This document shows positions 1-5,285 of a stretch of 5,285 nucleotides of DNA, piece by piece. Below the pieces are notes generated by a model, which was not told the origin of the DNA, did not search any database, and worked only from the letters and a program-made list of their open reading frames with translations. Origin of the DNA: CAYFJO01 sp964343305 (lineage in GTDB: Bacteria > Planctomycetota > Planctomycetia > Pirellulales > Pirellulaceae). Location: positions 1 to 5,285 of the forward strand of contig CAYFJO010000643.1 in NCBI GenBank assembly GCA_964343305.1, read 5' to 3'. Within the stretch, counting starts at the first letter, position 1, and every line of letters begins with the position of its first letter. Position numbers and translations under genes: made by a program.

Positions 1-2
1 GC

Positions 3-3000
3 GAATCGCCGTCGATGAGCGTTCCGCCGCACAATCCGAGCTTCGTCGGCCGCAAAATGGAATTGCGAGAACTTCGCGAGATGCTCGCATTGAAACGGGT
101 GGGTACGATTGCGGCGGTCAACGGCATTGGTGGCATTGGTAAGAGCGCGGTCGCGTTTGAATACGCTCATGCGTTTGCGGATGACTACCCTGGTGGAAGA
201 TATCTGTTGCCTTGTGAAGGCGTTCGGGATCTGCGTGTGGCACTTTTGGGGCTCGTGTCACAACTTGGAATAGAACTGACCGAACAAGAGCAAGTCGACC
301 CCGATCGTAGCGGCAAGCGAATCCTGTCCGAACTTGCTAGTCGTGGTCGCTCGCTGTTGCTGCTGGACAACGTGGATGAGTCACAACTCTTATCCCGAGA
401 GCACGTAGCTCATGTACTACCATCAAGCGATGTCTTGCATGTTTTGGCGACGACTCGACTGGAATCAGATCGTTTACCTGCCGTCAATTGCTTGCCGTTA
501 GACGCGTTGCCCGATGGCGACGCCATTCGCCTGCTCGAAAAACACCGCGAAATCCCGAACGAGAGAGAACGGGAGGCCGCCATCAAGATCGCACATCGAC
601 TTGGAGGCCATGCTTTGGCTGTTGAGGTCGTATCCGTCTTTCTGTGGAAGAATCCTAGCGTCTCCTATGCTGATTATCTCGCTAGATTGGAGGCTGAAGG
701 AATTGAAGCCGTTGAGGACACCGGACGGGATGAATTTGTACAGTTGAGCCGTCATGCGGAAACGGTGGTCGGCACGTTACTTGAGCCGACATTGCATTCG
801 CTTAGTCCACTTGAGCTTTACGTTGTGAACTTGGCGTCACTCTTGCCAGCGGACAAGATACCGTGGCCATGGCTTTCAAGTTTGGCGGCAGATGAATTCT
901 CTGAATTGGCGGGCGAGACACCGCCAGGCTATCCCGATCCTTGGGAACGGGTCCGTCGACGGCTGGTGGGATTGCGGCTGTTGGTTGATGCCGATCACGA
1001 GAAGCTCTGCCGGATGCACCGTTTGCTACAAGACATAGTCCTTCGCCGTCTGGACGACGAATCTCGTAATAGACTGCAATCGGTGGTGACCAAAATTGCC
1101 GAACAAAGTGCGAATTGGATCGACAATCATTGGGGCGAGCGAGATTGGGGTGAAAACCGATTGGGGTGGATTTTACAAACGATGCACGACTTCGCTCTGC
1201 ATCTGATCTCGGCCGGTCAAAGAGGAGGCTTTTCGATCGCGGAAGGTATCTCGACGGCTTTGCGTCATCAAGGACGGTTGATCCAAGTCAAGGCACTGTG
1301 GGAATCAGCCGCTGGGCTCTGTGAGAGCCTTTGCGAAACACATCCCGATCAAACTGAGTTTACACGTGACTTGGTAGTGAGTTACGAACGCATGGGGGAC
1401 TTGTCGCGCGAACTGGGCGAAATGAAGCAGGCGCTCGACTCTTACAAAAAGTCGTCAGACGTTTGTAGACGCTTGCTCACCCTTGAACCCGACAACGCCA
1501 AATACATGTGCCGTTTGGCAATAAGCTATGGAAATTTGAGTGACATTTGTGATGAATTGGGTGAGTCACGACAGGCGTGGGATTATCAGCAAGAAAGCCA
1601 TGAGGTCTTTGCGCGTCTGGCTGCCAACGATTCCGAAAACCTGTTGTACGCGCACAACTTGGCGGTGAGCCTTGAACGCTTGGCCTCCCTGTCTGACTCG
1701 TTTGGGCAACTAAATCAGGCGCGGGATTATTACCAAAAGTGTCACGAGCATCGGGAGCGTTTGGCGGCCTTGGAACCCGACAACGCTGATTACACTAACA
1801 CGTTGTCGAATAGCCACATTCATCTCAGCCACCTGTTTCGCGAAACTGGTGATATAGAGGGGGCCCGACACCATTCCAAAAAGTCATTGGAAGTGAAGGA
1901 GCGATTGGCGGATCAGTGCCCAGACAATGCTGAATACGCATACGAATTGGCGATGCTCCACGGAATGGTTGGCGATCTGCACCGCGAACTAGGCGAAGCA
2001 GAGCGTGCGCACAACTATTACCAACAGTGCCACGTGCGGCTTAATAGTCTATCGCGGCAGTCTCCCGACAGTGTTGAGTACACGTTCAAGTTGGCAAAAA
2101 GCCACGGAGTCTTGGGCAACATTCACCGCGAATTGGGCGAGATAGAGCGTGCGCGGGACAATTACGAAGAGTCGTTAAAACTGATGGAACGCTTGGCGGC
2201 CAAGTCTCCTGCCAGCGTTCAGTTCGCTCTCGGCTTGTCGACAACATTCCATAAGCTCGGAGATCTGTGTCGCGATTTAGGGGAACCGAGCCGCGCAAGA
2301 GACTATTTTCAAGACTCGTTTGAGATTGTCGAACGCTTGGTGGAGCAGGACCCAGACAATAGCGACTATGCTCGCGAATTGGCTGTGAGTTACGAACGAT
2401 TCGGCGACCTTTGTGTAGAGCAAGGTGATTTAAACAACGCTTTGGAGTATTACCAGCACGAATTGGAAATCGGCCAACGCCTTGCCAACACAGCCCCCGA
2501 CAGTGCCTACTTGGCGCACTTCGTTTCGGTTGTGCACATCAAATTGGGCCGAGTACGGATAGCGCTGGGCGACATCCTCCAATCGCGGGACAACTACGAC
2601 AGAGCGCTCGATATTTACTCGCGTTTGGCAACGCAGGCACCTGATAGCACAAAGTACGCACGCGGCTTGTCGATGTCGTACGAATCCATAGGTGACTTGT
2701 CACGCGCGAGGGGTGAATTACAGGCAGCGGAAAAGTCTTTCCAAACGTCGCACGAGATTCGGGCACGTTTAGCTGCGCAGGTCCCCGATAGTACCGTTCA
2801 CGCAAGCGATTTATGCGCGAGCTTAAGTAGGCTGGGCGATTTGCAAGTCACGTTTGGCGACTTACCGAAGGCACGTGACTTCTACGATGAGGCTTTGGAA
2901 CTGTGCCAGCGTTTGACAGATCAGTCCCCGGACTTCGCTGATCATGCAGTTCGCTTATCCGTGACCTTCCAACGCATGGGTGACTGGCATCTTGCGATGG

Positions 3001-3710
3001 GCGACCTGCCAATGGCTTCGAGTGCTTTTCAGAAGTCGTTCGAGATTGACGAGCGAGTGGCGAAGCAGGCTGTTAAAAATACCAACTACGCTCGCAACCT
3101 TTCGATTAGTTGCATAAACCTCGGGAACATGTCCCAAGTTCACGGCAAATTGCACAAAGCACAGGACTACTACCAAAGGTCGCTAGAGATTCGGAAACGA
3201 CTTTCGGCGCATTCGCCGGAAAACGCCGAGTACGCAAGTGACTTGTCGAAAATCTACAGATATCTTGGGGACAATTCCCGCGAGTTAGGCAACTCGCAGC
3301 GAGCACATGACTACTGTCAAATGTCTGTCGATATATCTGAACGATTGTCGTCAAGCACTCCCGAAAACACCGAATTCGCGGTTGCCTTATCGAAAGGTCG
3401 TATAAGTCTTGGTCGCGCACTAATGAAGCAAAATGACATCGACGGAGCGCTATTCAACTTACAGCAGGCGTTGAAAATCTGTGAGCGTCTAGTTGCCCAA
3501 GTGCCCGGCTGCGCCGATTACGCACGTACTCTTTGGGAATCGCACTTACGCCTCGCCGAGACGGCCGAAGAGAACGGCAAATCCGCCGAGGCAAAACGCT
3601 GGTGGCAAGCAGCAAATGAGGGACTAAACGCAATGAAACGGCGCGGCATGTGCATTTGTTTTGAGGATCAAGAGTTAGTGGAGACCGTCGCGCAAAAAGC
3701 GGCTGTTTAG
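3..3710 (+). CDS. STAND/NB-ARC NTPase with C-terminal 48-residue TPR-like repeats, 5' end cut by window
   Basis: This is probably an ATP-dependent switch protein that senses a ligand through its repeats and signals through an N-terminal domain not seen here. Numbering from the ATG at 15 (1231 residues), the linker PPHNPSFVGR leads into the NTPase. Visible motifs are the P-loop GIGGIGKS (37-44), Walker B LLLLDNVDE (114-122), sensor TTR (146-148), a GLPL-like GGHALAV (197-203) with His for Pro, and a winged-helix region ending in MHRLLQD (334-340), which matches the MHD position. Residues 369-385 are Trp-rich. Repeats fill about 413-1200. No signal peptide or membrane segment is seen, so it is probably cytoplasmic. 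The frame is open from base 3 (Glu-Ser-Pro-Ser before the Met) and no Shine-Dalgarno precedes 15, so the true start lies upstream. The stop is TAG at 3708. The family call is strong; a defence or regulatory role is inference only. Confidence 0.9.
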   Translation, partial: ESPSMSVPPHNPSFVGRKMELRELREMLALKRVGTIAAVNGIGGIGKSAVAFEYAHAFADDYPGGRYLLPCEGVRDLRVALLGLVSQLGIELTEQEQVDPDRSGKRILSELASRGRSLLLLDNVDESQLLSREHVAHVLPSSDVLHVLATTRLESDRLPAVNCLPLDALPDGDAIRLLEKHREIPNEREREAAIKIAHRLGGHALAVEVVSVFLWKNPSVSYADYLARLEAEGIEAVEDTGRDEFVQLSRHAETVVGTLLEPTLHSLSPLELYVVNLASLLPADKIPWPWLSSLAADEFSELAGETPPGYPDPWERVRRRLVGLRLLVDADHEKLCRMHRLLQDIVLRRLDDESRNRLQSVVTKIAEQSANWIDNHWGERDWGENRLGWILQTMHDFALHLISAGQRGGFSIAEGISTALRHQGRLIQVKALWESAAGLCESLCETHPDQTEFTRDLVVSYERMGDLSRELGEMKQALDSYKKSSDVCRRLLTLEPDNAKYMCRLAISYGNLSDICDELGESRQAWDYQQESHEVFARLAANDSENLLYAHNLAVSLERLASLSDSFGQLNQARDYYQKCHEHRERLAALEPDNADYTNTLSNSHIHLSHLFRETGDIEGARHHSKKSLEVKERLADQCPDNAEYAYELAMLHGMVGDLHRELGEAERAHNYYQQCHVRLNSLSRQSPDSVEYTFKLAKSHGVLGNIHRELGEIERARDNYEESLKLMERLAAKSPASVQFALGLSTTFHKLGDLCRDLGEPSRARDYFQDSFEIVERLVEQDPDNSDYARELAVSYERFGDLCVEQGDLNNALEYYQHELEIGQRLANTAPDSAYLAHFVSVVHIKLGRVRIALGDILQSRDNYDRALDIYSRLATQAPDSTKYARGLSMSYESIGDLSRARGELQAAEKSFQTSHEIRARLAAQVPDSTVHASDLCASLSRLGDLQVTFGDLPKARDFYDEALELCQRLTDQSPDFADHAVRLSVTFQRMGDWHLAMGDLPMASSAFQKSFEIDERVAKQAVKNTNYARNLSISCINLGNMSQVHGKLHKAQDYYQRSLEIRKRLSAHSPENAEYASDLSKIYRYLGDNSRELGNSQRAHDYCQMSVDISERLSSSTPENTEFAVALSKGRISLGRALMKQNDIDGALFNLQQALKICERLVAQVPGCADYARTLWESHLRLAETAEENGKSAEAKRWWQAANEGLNAMKRRGMCICFEDQELVETVAQKAAV
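1395..3554 (+). repeat. 15 tandem 144-bp (48-residue) TPR-like coding repeats
   Basis: The marker Gly/Asp pair (LGD, MGD, LGN and variants) recurs at residues 461, 509, 557, 605, 653, 701, 749, 797, 845, 893, 941, 989, 1037, 1085, 1133 and, degenerate, 1181. Every step is exactly 48 residues, with no insertion or deletion. The consensus is roughly LGDLxRELGExxxARDYY, then a helix ending in ERLAxxxPDNAxYAxxLAxS. A partial unit in register precedes the array from about 413 (Pro444-Asp445 matches the PDN position), and a partial unit follows it to about 1200. The LG, A and Y positions and the helix-ending Pro match the TPR pattern. The unit is 14 residues longer than a 34-residue TPR, which suggests that both helices are extended. 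The units are clearly diverged at DNA level, so the array looks old and maintained by selection. It probably forms a superhelical ligand-binding or autoinhibitory surface. Confidence 0.9.
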
Positions 3711-3732
3711 GACACTTGTTTTGTTTCGCTGT

Positions 3733-3760
3733 GGCGACCAGTATGAGAATTGGTGACGCC
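3733..3760 (+). other. Bulged hairpin after the STAND gene, weak terminator candidate
   Basis: GGCGACCA (3733-3740) pairs with TGGT (3751-3754) and CGCC (3757-3760), leaving a two-base GA bulge and a ten-base loop. It starts 23 bases after the stop codon. No T-tract follows, so it does not fit a standard intrinsic terminator. It could be an mRNA 3' end structure or chance. Confidence 0.25.
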
Positions 3761-3800
3761 GATGTGCAATGGCTTGTTGCCACGTTAGAGGACGTTTCAC

Positions 3801-3809
3801 TGATATGAT
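3801..3809 (+). promoter_or_regulatory. Possible extended -10 promoter element for the sulfatase
   Basis: TGATATGAT contains TATGAT (five of six bases of the sigma-70 -10 consensus) preceded by TG and one base, which is the extended -10 form. The nearest -35-like hexamer, TTGCCA at 3777-3782, is 21 bases away, too far for a normal spacer. The promoter would therefore rely on the extended -10. Transcription would start near 3816, leaving a leader of about 19 bases. The match is suggestive only. Confidence 0.3.
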
Positions 3810-3823
3810 CGCTTGTACGAGTT

Positions 3824-3828
3824 AGGAG
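3824..3828 (+). promoter_or_regulatory. Ribosome binding site of the sulfatase
   Basis: AGGAG lies six bases before the ATG at 3835. With the signal peptide that follows directly, it fixes the sulfatase start. Confidence 0.75.
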
Positions 3829-3834
3829 CAAAGT

Positions 3835-4632
3835 ATGCTGAAGCCTTATCCTCTCGTGTTGTTTTTCGTTGTCTTCCTTGCGTTGCCGCTGCTTGCTGAC
3901 GACCGGCCAAACATCGTGTTTGTCTATACCGACGATCAGGCTCCCACGGCGATCGGCATCCACAACAAACAGTTGAAAACACCTCACATGGCCCGATTGT
4001 TCCGTGAAGGCGCACGGTTGGCGAACTCATTTGTCACTACACCCGTTTGCAGCCCATCACGAGCCAGTTTGATGTCGAGTCGTTATGGAACTGAATTGGG
4101 AATCACAGATTGGATCAATCCACGAAGCGAGGCGGATCACGGGCTCGATCCCAATATCGTGACCTGGCCGGAATTGCTCGCCAAAGCCGGATACACAAAC
4201 GGGTTGGTTGGAAAGTGGCATCTCGGTACCGCCGATCGCTTCCATCCCACGAAAACAGGTTTTCAATACTTCATGGGGATTCGTAGTGGCGGAACCTCAC
4301 CGAAGAATCCAACGCTGGAAATCGACGGGCAGACGCGAAAAGTCGAGGGATTTACACCAGACATTCTCACCGAACATGCCATCGACTTCCTACGACGAAA
4401 TCGCAAAGGGCCGTTCCTGCTTTGCCTACATTTCCGGGCTCCGCACGCGGCCTGGCTGCCCGTGCGGGATGAGGATTGGGCACCATACGAAAAACTCGAC
4501 GCACAGATTCCCAACCCTGATTTTCCGAATCTTGATGTCGCCAAGATCAAGCGAATGACACGAGAGTATTATGCCTGCGTGGCAGTGTTGATCGCAACCT
4601 GGGACGCTTGCTGGAGTCACTTGATGAAATGA
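3835..4632 (+). CDS. N-terminal sulfatase fragment with signal peptide and formylglycine site
   Basis: This is the N-terminal half of the broken sulfatase as actually readable, 265 residues. Residues 1-21 form a signal peptide: Lys3, then a hydrophobic stretch LVLFFVVFLALPLL, with likely cleavage after Ala21. Visible motifs are the metal-binding Asp33-Asp34 in YTDDQ, the CSPSR motif with Cys72 as the residue converted to formylglycine (CxPxR type, requiring a formylglycine-generating enzyme), GKWHLG with Lys127 and His129, and APH with His204. The last 15 residues, after Ala250, are out-of-frame sequence ending at TGA 4630 and unlike any sulfatase. The fragment lacks the second metal ligand pair and the C-terminal subdomain, so it should be inactive alone. 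Confidence 0.75.
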   Translation: MLKPYPLVLFFVVFLALPLLADDRPNIVFVYTDDQAPTAIGIHNKQLKTPHMARLFREGARLANSFVTTPVCSPSRASLMSSRYGTELGITDWINPRSEADHGLDPNIVTWPELLAKAGYTNGLVGKWHLGTADRFHPTKTGFQYFMGIRSGGTSPKNPTLEIDGQTRKVEGFTPDILTEHAIDFLRRNRKGPFLLCLHFRAPHAAWLPVRDEDWAPYEKLDAQIPNPDFPNLDVAKIKRMTREYYACVAVLIATWDACWSHLMK

Positions 4633-5249
4633 AGCTAACAGAGAACACCGTGGTGATCTTCACAAGTGATCACGGCTACAACTTGGGCCACAATGGCGTC
4701 TGGTACAAGGGAAACGCACAATGGCAACTTACCAAGTCGCCCCAGCAAAAGTGGCCACACATCGGAGCGAAGCAGCGACCCAATCTATTTGACCAGTCAC
4801 TTCGCGTTCCGACTGCCGTTCGTTGGCCTGCCGCTATCAAACCTGGAACGGTCGTCACGGAAACGGTTAGCAACCTCGACTGGTTTCCAACCCTTCTTGC
4901 TTTGGCCAATGTTGAAACTCCCAAAGACGTGGTAATTCGCGGTCACAACTTCCTGCCTTTGCTGCGTGGCGAGACCGTTAGGTGGGACAATGATCTCTAT
5001 GCTGAATACAGTATGAAGCACGGAGCGCAGACGCACATGCGTGCCTGGCGTACGCCGAAGTGGAAACTCATGCTCGACTTTCACAACGAAGGTCGGGCCG
5101 AACTATACAACTTGGAGAATGACGTCGCTGAAACCACTAATCTGATGGACTCGAACGATCCCAAAATCCAGCAGGTGAAGAAGTTGTTGACAGACCGCAT
5201 TACGCAACGGATGCGCGAGATTGGCGACCCTGTGTTTGTTTCCAAATAA
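4608..5249 (+). CDS. C-terminal sulfatase fragment (remainder after frameshift)
   Basis: This is the C-terminal half of the same sulfatase. The homologous sequence begins at 4584 (SVDRNLGR); TTG at 4608 and ATG at 4629 are only the first possible start codons in frame. In joined numbering it holds TSDHG with metal or active-site Asp279-His280, Lys292 in WYKGN, the family-typical FDQSLRVP and SNLDWFPTLLALA stretches, and the C-terminal LYNLENDVAETTNL. No Shine-Dalgarno is well placed for TTG 4608. GGAG at 4613-4616 is 12 bases from ATG 4629, which overlaps the upstream TGA. Without the signal peptide and Cys72 it could not be a working secreted sulfatase. It should be read as part of the interrupted gene rather than as a separate one. 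Confidence 0.6.
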   Translation: MLESLDEMKLTENTVVIFTSDHGYNLGHNGVWYKGNAQWQLTKSPQQKWPHIGAKQRPNLFDQSLRVPTAVRWPAAIKPGTVVTETVSNLDWFPTLLALANVETPKDVVIRGHNFLPLLRGETVRWDNDLYAEYSMKHGAQTHMRAWRTPKWKLMLDFHNEGRAELYNLENDVAETTNLMDSNDPKIQQVKKLLTDRITQRMREIGDPVFVSK

Positions 5250-5262
5250 CAGATGAAGTGTT

Positions 5263-5269
5263 GGAGGAG
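5263..5269 (+). promoter_or_regulatory. Strong ribosome binding site of the downstream gene
   Basis: GGAGGAG lies five bases before the ATG at 5275 and 13 bases after the sulfatase stop, a strong Shine-Dalgarno match. No promoter or terminator fits in the 25-base gap, so the next gene is probably translated from the sulfatase transcript. Confidence 0.75.
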
Positions 5270-5274
5270 CAGCG

Positions 5275-5285
5275 ATGTTTTTGAA
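5275..5285 (+). CDS. Start of a downstream gene, cut by the right edge
   Basis: Only ATG TTT TTG and two further bases are present (Met-Phe-Leu). The start is supported by the strong GGAGGAG site and the close spacing to the sulfatase stop. The product cannot be named from three residues. Operon context suggests a secreted or polysaccharide-related protein, but that is a guess. Confidence 0.6.

Larger units (their letters stand above)
3835..5249 (+). pseudogene. Secreted family S1 sulfatase interrupted by a one-base frameshift
   Basis: This locus encodes a formylglycine-dependent sulfatase that would hydrolyse sulfate esters, probably on a sulfated polysaccharide, outside the cytoplasm. The first 250 codons (3835-4584) read in one frame. 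The rest (from AGT at 4584-4586 to TAA at 5247) reads in another. Restoring one base between GTG-GC and AGT gives YYACVASVDRNLGRLLESL, the normal sulfatase sequence at this point, and a protein of about 471 residues, a usual length for the family. No motif, signal peptide or C-terminal element is missing, and there is no second disruption. It is thus either a very recent pseudogene or a base-call error. The substrate cannot be told from sequence. The start of another gene follows after 25 bases, which suggests an operon. Confidence 0.85.

Noticed and set aside
2539..3420. Several minus-strand open frames under the repeat array
   Set aside because: They recur because the coding repeats recur in register. 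Their translations resemble each other only as reverse-strand shadows and have no gene-like start context.
1395..3554. CRISPR array or non-coding satellite as explanation for the 144-base periodicity
   Set aside because: The period is a multiple of three, units are diverged at DNA level but conserved at protein level, and one uninterrupted frame runs through all of them.
3716..3747. Promoter from TTGTTT and TATGAG just after the STAND gene
   Set aside because: The possible spacers are 15 or 20 bases and both hexamers are poor matches. It is weaker than the extended -10 candidate closer to the sulfatase.
3770..3782. Hairpin TGGC-TTGTT-GCCA in the intergenic gap
   Set aside because: The stem has only four base pairs and no T-tract follows, so it is too weak to call a terminator or operator.
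3454..3987. Minus-strand open frame of 177 codons across the end of the STAND gene and the start of the sulfatase
   Set aside because: It lies antisense to two well-supported coding regions, shows no recognisable domain in its translation, and spans the sulfatase signal peptide and ribosome binding site.
4578..4632. Programmed ribosomal frameshifting in the sulfatase
   Set aside because: There is no X XXY YYZ or A/T-rich slippery site at the junction, and sulfatases of this family are not known to me to use recoding. A simple base loss explains the break better.

Overview
The window reads entirely on the + strand. It carries a very large STAND-type NTPase gene with TPR-like repeats, a secreted sulfatase gene broken by a one-base frameshift, and the first codons of a third gene at the right edge. 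There is no gene-free stretch over 300 bases: the only real intergenic gap is 3711-3834, and a 25-base gap follows the sulfatase. I see no RNA gene, insertion sequence, CRISPR array, attachment site or origin.

The likely source is a planctomycete of the Rhodopirellula/Pirellulaceae type. This is an inference from style. It rests on a formylglycine sulfatase whose signal peptide runs straight into a DRPNIVFVYTDDQ-like start, a giant NB-ARC protein with 48-residue TPR-like units, and fairly balanced base composition. No rRNA or other marker gene supports the assignment.

Region 1 (left edge to 3710) encodes an NB-ARC-like nucleotide-binding module (P-loop, Walker B, sensor Arg, winged helix, MHD-like motif), then a tryptophan-rich linker, then 15 full tandem repeats of exactly 48 residues with partial units at both ends. 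The reading frame is open to the left edge, and no ribosome binding site precedes the first ATG at 15. The real start, and probably an N-terminal effector or signalling domain, therefore lie outside the window. The layout resembles bacterial STAND sensors, some of which are antiphage or cell-death switches. The window itself does not show which role applies.

Region 2 (3711-3834) is a short spacer with a bulged hairpin, a possible extended -10 element and a good Shine-Dalgarno site for the sulfatase.

Region 3 (3835-5249) is a family S1 sulfatase. The two halves lie in different frames and join cleanly near 4582-4586 if one base is restored, giving about 471 residues with all the main catalytic motifs. 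It is either a recent pseudogene or a sequencing error.

Region 4 (5263-5285) has a strong ribosome binding site and an ATG that starts a further gene, probably co-transcribed with the sulfatase. Nothing links the STAND protein and the sulfatase functionally. They look like neighbours with separate expression.
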